Assembly (NCBI RefSeq): GCF_009649735.1
Contig: NZ_WJNH01000002.1
Span: 248,001 to 312,000 of the forward strand
From: Salinibacillus xinjiangensis
Lineage (GTDB): Bacteria > Bacillota > Bacilli > Bacillales > Alkalibacillaceae
Length of the DNA: 64,000 bases
Direction of reading: 5' to 3'
Numbering within the stretch: the first letter of the stretch is position 1; each line of letters begins with the position of its first letter. The position numbers and the translations under genes are program-made. Below are positions 44,250 through 54,246 of this stretch, one piece after another. The notes beneath the pieces are model-generated. The model was not told the DNA's origin. It was given only the letters and a program-made list of their open reading frames with translations, and ran no database searches.

Positions 44250-45434
44250 TTACTCTTCATCTTTACTCTCTTCTTCGGCAGTTTCATCTTCTTTGTTTTC
44301 TGTTTCTTCATTATTAGATTCTTCTTTTTTCTTAGGTTGTAAATAATCGTCATCCTGAGCATCATCTGGCCCAATCTCACTTGGACTTAATGTCATTAAG
44401 TACTCAGCAATCTTATTTGCATCTTCTCTACTTGGTACTGTATAGTTACCTGACATTAAGTTGCCTGGCTTATGCTTATCAGGATTTAGAATCCAGCTAA
44501 CAAGATTTTCTTTGTTGTAATCAAGGATACCGGCAATTTTTGAACGGTCACCGAAGTTTGTAACATTCGGCCCCATCATTGCTGGTGAAGAACCGATAGC
44601 GTGACAGTTAAGACAACTGTTTTCTGCAAATAATTCTTTACCTTCTTGAGCTACGTCAGATTCTGGTTGAGCATCAGGGTCTACGTTTTGCATTTCTTCT
44701 ACCCACTGGTCAAATTCTCCAGGACTTACAGCTACAACTCTAAAGTCCATTAATGAGTGAGAAGGTCCACAGAACTCTGCACAATGCCCCCAGAAAACGC
44801 CTTCTTCAGTAGCGTTTAAGAACATTTCATTCTCATTTTTCCCAGGATTTACGTCCATCTTACCTGATACAGCCGGAACCCAGAATGAGTGAATGACATC
44901 TCCTGATGATAATGTAAGATAAACTCTACGATCTGTTGGAATATATAAATCTTGACTAGTTTGAATATCCATACCTCTGTAGTCAAAATTCCACCAGAAT
45001 TGTTTACCTGTTACATCAATCCAAATGGCTTCTTCTGCATTTTCCCCATCTTCACCCTCCGTTGTTTCTGGAGTTGTATCAGATAGCGCAAATGTGTATT
45101 GCACTGTTGGAACTGCAAGAATTAAAAGTAAAATAATTGGAATAACAGTCCACAAGGTCTCCAACATATGGTTTCCCTCTACCTGTTTTGGAACATAGTC
45201 CTCATTACCTTTTTTCTGTCGAAAACGGACTAATACATAAGTATAAATAGCCATTACAATTAGGAACACAAAAATCATGATAACGATACTCAAAATCATG
45301 AGATCGAGAATCATGTCTGCCCCTTCACCCTTAGGTTGTAAGGCACTTAAGTATGGATTTCCACAGCCTGAAAGTATAAGTGCTATTCCACTTACTAAAA
45401 ACAGAGCTTTAAACTTATCCATCCATCCTTTCAT
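44250..45434 (-). CDS. ctaC: Cytochrome c oxidase subunit II with fused cytochrome c
   Basis: 394 residues. Lipoprotein signal with lipobox LSGC at about residue 24, two membrane helices (~45-68 and ~92-112), then the CuA domain with HCAEFCGPSHSLMDFRV. A C-terminal cytochrome c domain has CLNCHAIG and a methionine ligand region (LMSGNY); this fusion defines the caa3 type. The last ~38 residues are an acidic low-complexity tail (ESNNEETENKEDETAEEESK) not needed for the fold. ATG at 45434. First gene of ctaCDEF, 82 bases after ctaB. Confidence 0.97.
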   Translation of the reverse strand: MKGWMDKFKALFLVSGIALILSGCGNPYLSALQPKGEGADMILDLMILSIVIMIFVFLIVMAIYTYVLVRFRQKKGNEDYVPKQVEGNHMLETLWTVIPIILLLILAVPTVQYTFALSDTTPETTEGEDGENAEEAIWIDVTGKQFWWNFDYRGMDIQTSQDLYIPTDRRVYLTLSSGDVIHSFWVPAVSGKMDVNPGKNENEMFLNATEEGVFWGHCAEFCGPSHSLMDFRVVAVSPGEFDQWVEEMQNVDPDAQPESDVAQEGKELFAENSCLNCHAIGSSPAMMGPNVTNFGDRSKIAGILDYNKENLVSWILNPDKHKPGNLMSGNYTVPSREDANKIAEYLMTLSPSEIGPDDAQDDDYLQPKKKEESNNEETENKEDETAEEESKDEE

Positions 45435-45516
45435 GAATTAATACCCCTCTTTCTCTTGTATGTGTATTTAATATTAATATAAAGCTAGATGAAGAAACTT
45501 TATTCACCTAACTGTA

Positions 45517-46464
45517 TTAAAAAAATGACGGTAAAGTGGCAATCACCATTGCAAGTGATAAAACAGTTAAGTAATTTAATGAATAAATAAACATCCACCT
45601 TGCCCATTTCAAGTCATCTTTTACAAAGAATCCACTAATAGATAGTATTAACCAACCTACGTTTAATATAGTAGCTAATCCTATAAAGATAATGCCTAGT
45701 GAGCCCAAATAAAATGGCAAAGGCAAGAGACATGCTACATAAACGGCAATTTGTCGCTTTGTAATTGAAAATCCATGAACAACAGGTAACATTGGAATAC
45801 CTGCTTCCTTATAATCAGTCGTTTTCATCATTGCCAAAGCTAAGAAATGTGGCATTTGCCAAATAAACAAGATTAAAAATAGCACAAAGGCAACAGGATG
45901 AAAACTTGGGTCAACAGCAAACCAACCAATGAGTGGTGGTGCTGCTCCTGAGAAGCTTCCAATCACTGTATTTAGCGTGTAACGACGCTTAGACCACATT
46001 GTATATAAAACGACATATGTAAACCAACCAAATAAGCCAGCTAACGCAGCCCATGCCGTACTAAAATATAATAAAATAAAACCTATCGCTGAAAATCCAA
46101 CTCCCAACCATAATACCTGCGAATTCGTTATGGTCCCTGTTACAGTTGGTCTTTTTTTCGTCCTAGACATTTTCGTATCAATGTCTCTGTCATAATAATT
46201 GTTTAATATACAACCACCGGCAATGACAAACGCTGTTCCAAACATAACGAACAAAAAGCTCTGCCATAGTGAAAAAAAGGATGATTGTGTATAAAATAAT
46301 GCCAGCCAAAATCCGGCGAATGTTGTCATCAAATTGGAATTAATAATTCCTATTTTTATTAAGGATAGAAAATCGCTCCAAAGGGATGTTGCTGTGTTGG
46401 ATTGATCTTTCTCTGATTCCATCATCTGAGTTGTAGTAGTCCCAATAGACCTAGGGTTATTCAT
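45517..46464 (-). CDS. ctaB: Protohaem IX farnesyltransferase
   Basis: UbiA-family prenyltransferase making haem O, the first step from haem B to haem A. About eight helices; catalytic aspartate motif NNYYDRDIDTKMSRTKKRPT (N-x-x-x-D) and the second motif DYKEAGIPMLP. The ATG at 46464 is chosen because GAGAGGAAGGG lies just upstream; the frame continues to 46512 but crosses that site. 315 residues. It works with CtaA, which is divergently encoded. Confidence 0.95.
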   Translation of the reverse strand: MNNPRSIGTTTTQMMESEKDQSNTATSLWSDFLSLIKIGIINSNLMTTFAGFWLALFYTQSSFFSLWQSFLFVMFGTAFVIAGGCILNNYYDRDIDTKMSRTKKRPTVTGTITNSQVLWLGVGFSAIGFILLYFSTAWAALAGLFGWFTYVVLYTMWSKRRYTLNTVIGSFSGAAPPLIGWFAVDPSFHPVAFVLFLILFIWQMPHFLALAMMKTTDYKEAGIPMLPVVHGFSITKRQIAVYVACLLPLPFYLGSLGIIFIGLATILNVGWLILSISGFFVKDDLKWARWMFIYSLNYLTVLSLAMVIATLPSFF

Positions 46465-46907
46465 CTTACCCTTCCTCTCTGCCTGCTTATATATGAAGTG
46501 GTATAAGTTCAATAATATACTTTTTGTCGATTTGTAAAAAACATAAAATCATTATTATATTTTAACATGCATCCTATTAACATCTATTTAATCACACCTT
46601 CAGTGAGAATGTGTGACAAATTTATGACTTTTATTAAAATTTCTTCAATTATAACCCTAGAAAACAATTATGTATTCTTTTCTTCTTAAAAAGGCGTTCT
46701 TTGTTTAAACGACCCTATTTATTTCTAGCAAAGAAATAGTAATTATGCAAGCTTTTTAGTATTTTTAATTTATTAATAGTGAAAACTTCCTTAAATCATG
46801 ATAGCATATCTTTTGTAATAATTTTGTTAGAAATACATTTTTGTTAAGCAATTTTTTATATTAAGATGGAAGTAATGGACTTTAATTGAGAATGGTAGGT
46901 AATGAAT
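46465..46907. other. Intergenic region between divergent ctaB and ctaA
   Basis: About 440 AT-rich bases with no coding frame of note. On the minus strand a TATAAT near 46555-46560 with a weak -35 may serve ctaB. The ctaA side holds TTTTGT repeats described separately. No terminator hairpin or riboswitch-like fold was recognised. Confidence 0.5.
46811..46862 (+). promoter_or_regulatory. ctaA promoter with ResD-like TTTTGT repeats
   Basis: TTTTGT occurs three times in direct order at 46811, 46822 and 46839, followed by a -10-like TATATT at 46857-46862 with a poor -35. In B. subtilis ctaA is activated by ResD, which binds several TTTGTNAA-type sites upstream. A weak -35 fits an activator-dependent promoter. 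Assignment is by pattern only. Confidence 0.4.
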
Positions 46908-47819
46908 ATGATAAAATTTTTAAAATGGCTTTCCGTTTTATCTACGATCGGAATGCTATTTGTTTTGGTGGGAGGCGCTTTAGTCACCAAAACGGAGTCA
47001 GGCTTAGGTTGTGGACGAAGCTGGCCTTTATGTAATGGTGAGTTGATCCCGAGTGATTTTAACATAGAGTTAATTATCGAATTAAGTCACCGACTTGTTT
47101 CAGGAACTGTTGGAATTCTCGTATTAGCTTTATCTACACTAGCGTGGAAATACTTTGGAAGCGTTAGGGAAACAAAATTTCTATCCTTTATCTCGATTTT
47201 CTTTTTGGTTCTTCAGGGATTAATAGGGGCAGCTGCTGTTGTATGGGGACAATCAGATTTCGTTCTAGCACTGCACTTCGGAATCTCTTTAATATCATTT
47301 GCAGCTGTGTTCCTACTAACCCTTATCATTTTTGAAATTGATAAGAAATTTGATGCGGAGTCTTTAATTATTGACAAGTCATTAAGACGACAAATTTATG
47401 GATTATTTTGGTACACCTTGGCTGTTGTTTATACTGGTGCCCTTGTGCGTCACGCCGAAGCAAGCTTAGTTTGTAAAGATTGGCCTCTATGTGAGAAAGG
47501 TGCAGATATAGGAACCTTTAGCATGGACCAGTGGATACAAATGGGTCATAGGTTCGCTGCGGGAATTCTATTTCTATGGGTGATCTATCTTTTTGTTCGT
47601 GTTTCTAAGCAATATTATCAACAAAAGGTTATGTATTATGGTTGGCTAGCTGCACTAATTCTTATAATTCTACAAGTGACATTTGGTGCGTTTATTATTT
47701 TCACCATTTTAAATCTATATATTGCTTTAGCACACGCCTTGTTTATTTCTTGTTTCTTCGGCCTATTATGTTATTTTGTTTTACTTTCTAGCAGAAGTGC
47801 AAATTTTGACAAGAGGTAG
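46908..47819 (+). CDS. ctaA: Haem A synthase
   Basis: Membrane enzyme oxidising haem O to haem A for the caa3 oxidase. About 303 residues and eight helices in two repeated halves. Cysteine pairs CGRSWPLC (residues ~32-39) and CKDWPLC (second half) and the haem histidines in ELSHRL, ALHFGISL, RHAEAS and MGHRFA are present, as in the Bacillus-type enzyme. An ATG at 46902 is in frame, but the AGGT ribosome site is better placed for the ATG at 46908. Divergent from ctaB. Confidence 0.95.
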   Translation: MIKFLKWLSVLSTIGMLFVLVGGALVTKTESGLGCGRSWPLCNGELIPSDFNIELIIELSHRLVSGTVGILVLALSTLAWKYFGSVRETKFLSFISIFFLVLQGLIGAAAVVWGQSDFVLALHFGISLISFAAVFLLTLIIFEIDKKFDAESLIIDKSLRRQIYGLFWYTLAVVYTGALVRHAEASLVCKDWPLCEKGADIGTFSMDQWIQMGHRFAAGILFLWVIYLFVRVSKQYYQQKVMYYGWLAALILIILQVTFGAFIIFTILNLYIALAHALFISCFFGLLCYFVLLSSRSANFDKR

Positions 47820-47857
47820 TTACTTCCCATTCTTCCCAAAAGCTTATTCCGTAGCCT

Positions 47858-47895
47858 AAAAAAAGCGCTCTGTTTCAGTGGAACAGAGCGCTTTT
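47858..47895. terminator. Bidirectional terminator between ctaA and pycA
   Basis: AAAAGCGCTCTGTT and AACAGAGCGCTTTT form a perfect 14-bp stem with a 7-base loop between convergent genes. Confidence 0.95.
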
Positions 47896-47907
47896 CTATC
47901 TAGAAGG

Positions 47908-50900
47908 TTATTCTAATTCAATTAATAGATCACCAGTTGAGATTGCATTATTGTTATCTACATAAATATCCTTGACTTTACCATCAAACGGAGCCTGTAC
48001 GGTTGTCTCCATCTTCATGGCTTCAGTGATTATCATGTGATCTCCTTTTTTGACCTTCTCACCTTTCTCTACAAGGACCTTTATAACGGTTCCAGGCATA
48101 GATGCACCAATATGTTTTTCATTGGTCTTATCTGCCTTTGGTCGCTCTTGAATGGAACTCTTAATGCTATCATCCCTTACAATTACTTCTCTGGACTGTC
48201 CGTTTAATTCAAAGTAAATAACTCTTGTTCCATCCAGTTGAGGCTCACCTATAGAAACAAGTTTTACAATCAAGGTTTTTCCTTGTTCGATTTCCACCTC
48301 AATTTCTTCACCTAACCTCATTCCATAAAAGAATGTAGGTGTATCGAGTACGGACATATCACCATATTGGTCATAGAAATGGTTATAGTCTAAAAATACC
48401 TTTGGATACAAGGCATGTGAAATCATATCAAAGCTGGTCACTTGCCTGTTCAATTTATGATACAGGGTTTCCTGTAGTTCTTTAAAATCGACATTATCTA
48501 ATAGCTCACCAGGACGAACTTGGATTGGCTCCTTGCCTTTCAGGATAATTCGTTGAAGCTCTTGTGGAAAACCTTGATATGGCTGTCCTAGGTATCCTTG
48601 GAAAAACTCCACTACACTATCAGGAAAATCTAAGGACTCTCCCCGCTCATAGATGTCATCTTCTGTTAACTCATTTTGGACCATGTATAGCGCCATATCT
48701 CCAACAACTTTAGACGAAGGCGTTACTTTGACAATATCGCCAAATAAATCATTTACTCGACGATACATTTTTTTGACCTCATCCCAACGCTCTTCCAGAC
48801 CTACTGCTTTGGCTTGTTGCTGTAGATTACTATATTGCCCACCAGGCATTTCGTGCTCATAAATTTCCGCATGCGGTGCCATCATTCCACTTTCAAAATC
48901 ATGATAATACTTCCTTACATCCTCCCAGTAATTCGCTAATTGATCATAAGCTTTTATATCAATTTGAGGCTTACGCTCATGCTGGTCTAAGGCATAATAA
49001 AGACTATTGGCACTTGGTTGAGAGGTTAATCCTGCCATTGAGCTTGCCGCAACATCTACAACATCAACGCCTGCATCTATCGCTTTTGCGTACGTAAAGA
49101 TACCATTACCACTTGTATCGTGAGTATGAAGGTGGATTGGAATATCCACTGCCTCTTTTAAGGTTGAGACTAATTGATAGGCCGCTTCTGGTTTTAGCAA
49201 TCCTGCCATATCCTTTATACCTAATATATGTGCTCCAGCATTCTCCAACTCTTTTGCCATGGAACGATAATATGCTAAATCATACTTTGGACGTGATGAA
49301 TCTAAAATATCTCCAGTGTAACAAATAGCTGCTTCCGCTACCTTTTCGTTCTGACGAACAGAATCGATAGCCAAGGTCATACCTTTAACCCAATTTAAGC
49401 TATCAAAAATACGGAATACATCAATTCCCGCATTGGCACTCTTCTCAACAAATTCGCGAATGACATTGTCTGGATAGTTCTTATACCCTACAGCATTGCT
49501 GGCACGTAAAAGCATTTGGAAGAGAACATTTGGCATCCTTTCTCTTAACTTCAATAATCGATCCCAAGGGTCTTCCTTTAAGAAACGATAGGATACGTCA
49601 AATGTTGCACCCCCCCACATCTCTACCGAAAATAATTCAGGTAGTAACCGAGCTGTCGGTTCCGCAATTTGTAAAAGGTCTTTAGTTCGGAAGCGAGTAG
49701 CGTGAAGGGATTGATGAGCATCCCTAAATGTCGTGTCTGTATATAACACTTCCTTTTGTTCTTTAAGCCAGGTCGCCAATCCTTCAGGGCCTTTTTCATC
49801 AAGAATTTGTTTGGTTCCTGATGGGTGTGGTTCCGAGCGTTTTACATTTGGTATACGCGGGTCTAAAAAGTTTGGTTTCTTTTTTTGCGTTAGACCTTCA
49901 AAGCCATTAATGGTTGTATGACCAATATATGAGAGCATTTTAGTCCCTCTATCTTTTCTTTTCGGGAACACGAAAAGCTCTGGTGATTGGTCAATAAACG
50001 TCGTATCATATTCTCCATTTAAAAACTTTTCGTGCTGAATAACATTTTCAAGGAAAGGAATATTTGTTTTTATTCCCCTTATTCTAAATTCCTTTAAATT
50101 TCTGACCATTTTGCTTGCAGCTTTTTCAAAAGTGAGGGCCCAGGTGGAAACTTTCACGAGTAAAGAATCATAATAAGGTGAAATTACCGCACCTTGAAAT
50201 CCGTTTCCGGCATCTAATCTTACTCCAAATCCCCCTCCAGTTCGATAGGCCATAATTTTACCTGTGTCTGGCATAAAATTATTTAGGGGATCTTCTGTGG
50301 TAACTCTTGATTGAATAGCATATCCATTCGTTGTAATGGCTTCTTGTTGAGGTAAATCAATTAACTTTCCAAATAAATTATGTCCTTCAGCTATTAAAAG
50401 CTGGGTATGAACAATATCTACTCCTGTTACCATTTCGGTAATTGTATGTTCTACTTGGACTCTCGGATTCACTTCGATAAAATAAAACTCATCTTCTGTA
50501 ACCAAAAACTCAACCGTTCCTGCGTTTACATATTTCACTTCATTCATCAGCTGAACAGCTGCATCACAAATGTCCTCACGCATTTTATCAGGTAATGAAA
50601 CACTTGGTGCAATTTCTACAACTTTTTGGTGCCGTCGTTGCACAGAACAATCACGTTCATATAAATGAACTATATTACCTGCTTTGTCACCTAAAATTTG
50701 CACTTCAATATGCTTCGGGTTTTCAATTAGTCTCTCCACATATACTTCATCACTGCCAAATGCTGCCTTTGCTTCCGATTTAGCTCGCTCAAATGCTTCT
50801 GTTAGCGACTCAGGACTACGTACAATCCGCATTCCTCTTCCGCCTCCACCTAAAGCAGCCTTAACAATGATCGGAAAACCATGTTGTTTACCAAATTGCT

Positions 50901-51351
50901 TGACTTCCTCGATATCTGAAACAGGACCATCACTACCAGGAATAACGGGTATATTGGCTTTTACAGCTTGATGTCTCGCTTTTACCTTGTCCCCAAAAAT
51001 GTCCAAGTGATGACTAGTAGGACCTACAAAAATAATCCCTTCCTCTTCACATCGCCTTGCAAAATGAATATTTTCTGACAGAAAGCCATAACCAGGGTGA
51101 ATGGCATCTACCCCCACTCTCTTGGCAATCTCAATAATGCCTTCTATATCTAAGTAAACATCAATTGGTTTTTTGCCTTGTCCGACAAGATAGGCCTCAT
51201 CTGCTTTGTAGCGATGATATGAGCCCGTATCCTCTTGTGAATATATAGCCACAGTACGAATATTTAGCTCTGTACAAGCTCTAAATACCCGTATGGCAAT
51301 TTCCCCCCTATTGGCAACTAAAACTTTCTTTATTTGTTTTACTTCGCCCAT
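47908..51351 (-). CDS. pycA: Pyruvate carboxylase
   Basis: 1147 residues, as in B. subtilis (1148). Biotin carboxylase domain at the N-terminus (KVLVANRGEIAIRVFRACTE, ATP-grasp GGGGRGMRIVRS). Carboxyltransferase domain from about 535 (YTDTTFRDAHQSLHATRFRT, metal ligands in HLHTHDTSGNG). C-terminal biotinyl domain with the modified lysine in ITEAMKMETTV. It replenishes oxaloacetate. ATG at 51351 overlaps the end of ftsW by 13 bases, so the two genes are coupled. Confidence 0.98.
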   Translation of the reverse strand: MGEVKQIKKVLVANRGEIAIRVFRACTELNIRTVAIYSQEDTGSYHRYKADEAYLVGQGKKPIDVYLDIEGIIEIAKRVGVDAIHPGYGFLSENIHFARRCEEEGIIFVGPTSHHLDIFGDKVKARHQAVKANIPVIPGSDGPVSDIEEVKQFGKQHGFPIIVKAALGGGGRGMRIVRSPESLTEAFERAKSEAKAAFGSDEVYVERLIENPKHIEVQILGDKAGNIVHLYERDCSVQRRHQKVVEIAPSVSLPDKMREDICDAAVQLMNEVKYVNAGTVEFLVTEDEFYFIEVNPRVQVEHTITEMVTGVDIVHTQLLIAEGHNLFGKLIDLPQQEAITTNGYAIQSRVTTEDPLNNFMPDTGKIMAYRTGGGFGVRLDAGNGFQGAVISPYYDSLLVKVSTWALTFEKAASKMVRNLKEFRIRGIKTNIPFLENVIQHEKFLNGEYDTTFIDQSPELFVFPKRKDRGTKMLSYIGHTTINGFEGLTQKKKPNFLDPRIPNVKRSEPHPSGTKQILDEKGPEGLATWLKEQKEVLYTDTTFRDAHQSLHATRFRTKDLLQIAEPTARLLPELFSVEMWGGATFDVSYRFLKEDPWDRLLKLRERMPNVLFQMLLRASNAVGYKNYPDNVIREFVEKSANAGIDVFRIFDSLNWVKGMTLAIDSVRQNEKVAEAAICYTGDILDSSRPKYDLAYYRSMAKELENAGAHILGIKDMAGLLKPEAAYQLVSTLKEAVDIPIHLHTHDTSGNGIFTYAKAIDAGVDVVDVAASSMAGLTSQPSANSLYYALDQHERKPQIDIKAYDQLANYWEDVRKYYHDFESGMMAPHAEIYEHEMPGGQYSNLQQQAKAVGLEERWDEVKKMYRRVNDLFGDIVKVTPSSKVVGDMALYMVQNELTEDDIYERGESLDFPDSVVEFFQGYLGQPYQGFPQELQRIILKGKEPIQVRPGELLDNVDFKELQETLYHKLNRQVTSFDMISHALYPKVFLDYNHFYDQYGDMSVLDTPTFFYGMRLGEEIEVEIEQGKTLIVKLVSIGEPQLDGTRVIYFELNGQSREVIVRDDSIKSSIQERPKADKTNEKHIGASMPGTVIKVLVEKGEKVKKGDHMIITEAMKMETTVQAPFDGKVKDIYVDNNNAISTGDLLIELE

Positions 51352-52547
51352 GTATTTCCTCTCCTCTCCTTCATTGACACGATCGATGGTTTTTGTTCGT
51401 ATGTTTGTTTTGGAACTTCCGACCGCGTTTTCGTGAATGTTTGTTTAGATTTTACTTGCATCGCTATATTATTTAAAATTCCCATGGAGACCAATGAGAT
51501 CAACAGAGAACTTCCCCCATAACTTACAAATGGCAATGTTACACCGGTAATAGGTAGCGCCCCACTCATAGCACCGATATTAATGATTGCCTGTATCCCA
51601 ATCATGCATGATATACCTATAGCTAACAGTGAACCAAAGGCATCCTCACACTTGTTGGCAATGTATAAACCTCGTATTACAATAGTTGCCAATAATCCTA
51701 TGGTTATGGCAACCCCTACCAAGCCAAGCTCCTCAGCAATTACAGCAAGAATAAAGTCAGTGTGTGGCTCTGATAGGTAGCCTAATTTTTGTACGGAGTC
51801 GCCTAATCCTACACCGGTAAGCCCTCCTGAACCAATTGCTAAATATGATTGAATTAAATGAAACCCTGTATCTGTAGGGTCAGAAAATGGCTCATAAGCA
51901 CCGGTAAATCTAGATACCCTTTCCTCCGTCTCTAAAGCTGGTATGGCTAAGGCAACAAATAATACGCCGATTGTCGCTAAAAACATTAAATGTCGCATAC
52001 GGATACCTGAACTAACAATAACACTTAATGCGATAAGTAAAATAATTGAGGCAGTACCAATATCAGGTTGAAATACAATTAAGGCCACCGTTATTGCAGT
52101 TAAAATTAATGGCGGAATAACCGCTTTACCGAAATCATGTATGTAAGATTGTTTTTTCGAATATACCGAAGCTAAATACAAAATTAATCCAAGCTTTGCG
52201 AGCTCCGCAGGCTGGAATCTAAACACTTTAAAGTCATACCAGGATTTAGCATTATTTACTGCATCTCCCCCAAAAGGGAACACGAAAATGAGTAAAAGCA
52301 ACATCCCTATAACGATTAGTTTTATAATTCTTTGGTATTTTTGATAGGGTACGAATGCGAAAAAGAATAATACAAACGCGCCTAAGCTTATCCATTGTAT
52401 TTGCTTAATTAAATAATAATTACTATCTAGTCCTTGATATACAGCTAATACCATACTTGCACTATAAATCATGACTAAACCGAACAAGGAAAGTGCTAGT
52501 GGTGTGAACATTAATGTGAAATCTAATTTTTTAAATCTTGTTTTCAT
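51339..52547 (-). CDS. ftsW: SEDS peptidoglycan glycosyltransferase FtsW
   Basis: 402 residues (403 in B. subtilis FtsW, formerly YlaO). Ten membrane segments with the SEDS signature: MIYSASMVLAVYQG, KSWYDFKVFRFQPAELAKLG, QPDIGTAS, YLSEPHTDFILAVIAEELGL and VTLPFVSYGGSS. It is the septal polymerase partner of PBP2B. A basic C-terminal tail (RRGNTWAK end) is cytoplasmic. Second SEDS gene of the window; the position before pycA identifies it as ftsW. ATG at 52547. Confidence 0.95.
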   Translation of the reverse strand: MKTRFKKLDFTLMFTPLALSLFGLVMIYSASMVLAVYQGLDSNYYLIKQIQWISLGAFVLFFFAFVPYQKYQRIIKLIVIGMLLLLIFVFPFGGDAVNNAKSWYDFKVFRFQPAELAKLGLILYLASVYSKKQSYIHDFGKAVIPPLILTAITVALIVFQPDIGTASIILLIALSVIVSSGIRMRHLMFLATIGVLFVALAIPALETEERVSRFTGAYEPFSDPTDTGFHLIQSYLAIGSGGLTGVGLGDSVQKLGYLSEPHTDFILAVIAEELGLVGVAITIGLLATIVIRGLYIANKCEDAFGSLLAIGISCMIGIQAIINIGAMSGALPITGVTLPFVSYGGSSLLISLVSMGILNNIAMQVKSKQTFTKTRSEVPKQTYEQKPSIVSMKERRGNTWAK

Positions 52548-52730
52548 ATCTCAGCCATCCTCATGGTTTGTTTTTATTTTCGTTTTGTCGGATTAAAGTA
52601 AAAAGACATTAATCAACATAAAACATGCTTTATTATAATTAATTCGTAAAACCGTATTATATTTATGTACGACATATTCACCCAATTTTCCTGCATATCA
52701 GTAAAATCTGTTCTAAAGTTCTAATTAACA

Positions 52731-52772
52731 AAAAACTCAAATTACAACAATTTTGTTGTAATTTGAGTTTTT
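52731..52772. terminator. Terminator after ylaN
   Basis: AAAAACTCAAATTACAACAA and its complement form a near-perfect 20-bp stem. Transcribed on the minus strand it ends ylaN and touches its stop codon; the A/T flanks allow function on both strands. Confidence 0.92.
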
Positions 52773-53061
52773 ATTTCGGGGATTTTTGAGCCTGTGCTGC
52801 CTCGTGGAGTGCACTTAGTTGTTTTTCGAGATTTTCCAAAATTTCTTTTCCTGTATGTTCACTGATTAAATTCAGCTTCACAGCGAAAGCAATTTCCCTA
52901 GAAAGTCCAAACATTTGTGTATCTAAAACCTCTTCATATAGAGGGCATTGAGGCATCGTTAAATTGTCCATTTGTACTTTTATTAATTGAAGGATTTTAT
53001 CAGCATCTTCTTTCAATACAGCCAATGCCTGATCACGATCCATCGCTACTTCTGACGACAC
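52771..53061 (-). CDS. ylaN: YlaN family protein
   Basis: 96 residues (93 in B. subtilis). Strongly conserved core: [40 protein letters not shown] and the C-terminal helix [13 protein letters not shown]. subtilis YlaN is needed under iron limitation, and family members have been reported to bind Fur. The start is a GTG at 53059-53061 with GAGGGGGG 8 bases upstream. Single-gene unit. Confidence 0.94.
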   Translation of the reverse strand: MSSEVAMDRDQALAVLKEDADKILQLIKVQMDNLTMPQCPLYEEVLDTQMFGLSREIAFAVKLNLISEHTGKEILENLEKQLSALHEAAQAQKSPK

Positions 53062-53236
53062 GGGTATCCCCCCTCATTTAAAGAAAACTTGACCAATAAA
53101 ATAATATAACTTGAAGACATTCATCATCCATAATAATAAAATAAATAGTATCTACTTCAATATATTAACGTCTTCATAGTAAAAATGCAAGATTTTCAGA
53201 TATCTTAAGAGAAAAGGATACCGACGATAATTTTAT

Positions 53237-54166
53237 TTAAAAAATAGACCACCCATAATAATCAGACATCATTTCCAACAGTTTCAACCCTACTACACTA
53301 TTTCCTTTTTCATCTAGTGCAGGACCAAAAACCGCGACTCCACCTATGTCTCTCACAACACCTAAAATAACACCAGAAACCCCACTTTTTGCCGGAATTC
53401 CTACATTAATAGCAAAGGAACCTGATTCATTATACATCCCACAAGTAACCATAAATGTTTTACAAATTCTAGCATGATGCCTCGGAATTAATTGCTCGCC
53501 CGACTCTATGTCTACCCCATCATTAGCAAAAATAGCCCCTATTTTAGCTAACTGTTTCACATTCATACGAATGGCACATTGCTTTGTATACGTATCCAGT
53601 AGCTCTTCTACGCTACCTGTTATAATTCCGTTTTGTTTCATAAAGTAACATAAAGACCGGTTTAAGAATGCCGTTTCATATTCAGATTTCGCCACCTCAG
53701 GATCATAATCGATCGTTGAATCGCCCGTTAATTTATGAACAAAATGAAGGATTTGCTTAAACATTTCCTCAGAATTCTCTCCGTATAGCATATTGGTTAC
53801 AGCCAATGCACCCGCATTAATCATTGGATTGATGGGCTTGGATGGTCTTTCCAATTCAATCTTTGAGATAGTATAAAAAGGCTCACTTGTTGGCTCCTTT
53901 CCAACTCGAGAAAATACCGCTGATTCACCATGCTTCATAAGGGCAACTGCAAGAGCTAAAACCTTCGAAACACTTTGAAGGGTAAAAGTATATTGTGTCT
54001 GACCAGCCCCAACGCATTCACCATTTGTACTATAAAAAGCTGCTGCATTTATTTCTGGATTTTGGCGTTTTAAAGCAGGAATATAATCTGCTACCTTGCC
54101 GTTATTTGCATAAATTCTCACATGTTCGACCCATTTCTCAAGTTTTTCCTCCGAAACAATTTCCAT
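53237..54166 (-). CDS. glsA: Glutaminase
   Basis: 309 residues, the usual size of the serine-dependent beta-lactamase-fold glutaminases (YlaM/GlsA2 in B. subtilis). Catalytic SxxK motif in TLQSVSKVLALAVAL (~residue 62). Also SKPINPMINAGALAV, FLNRSLCYFMKQNG, the CGMYNESGSFAINVGIPAKS segment and KSGVSGVILGVV. It hydrolyses glutamine to glutamate and ammonia in the cytoplasm. ATG at 54166 behind AAGGAGGA. Divergent from ylaL. Confidence 0.95.
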   Translation of the reverse strand: MEIVSEEKLEKWVEHVRIYANNGKVADYIPALKRQNPEINAAAFYSTNGECVGAGQTQYTFTLQSVSKVLALAVALMKHGESAVFSRVGKEPTSEPFYTISKIELERPSKPINPMINAGALAVTNMLYGENSEEMFKQILHFVHKLTGDSTIDYDPEVAKSEYETAFLNRSLCYFMKQNGIITGSVEELLDTYTKQCAIRMNVKQLAKIGAIFANDGVDIESGEQLIPRHHARICKTFMVTCGMYNESGSFAINVGIPAKSGVSGVILGVVRDIGGVAVFGPALDEKGNSVVGLKLLEMMSDYYGWSIF

Positions 54167-54246
54167 AAATTATATCCTCCTTAATGCATCATGCGAAAAA
54201 ATTCGTTATACTAGATAAGTAAATGCAGAATGGATGAGGTGAAAAA

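Noticed and set aside
46605-46630. TGTGACAAATTTATGA as a Rex or FNR-type site
   Set aside because: Only one half-site matches well; the second half is too poor.
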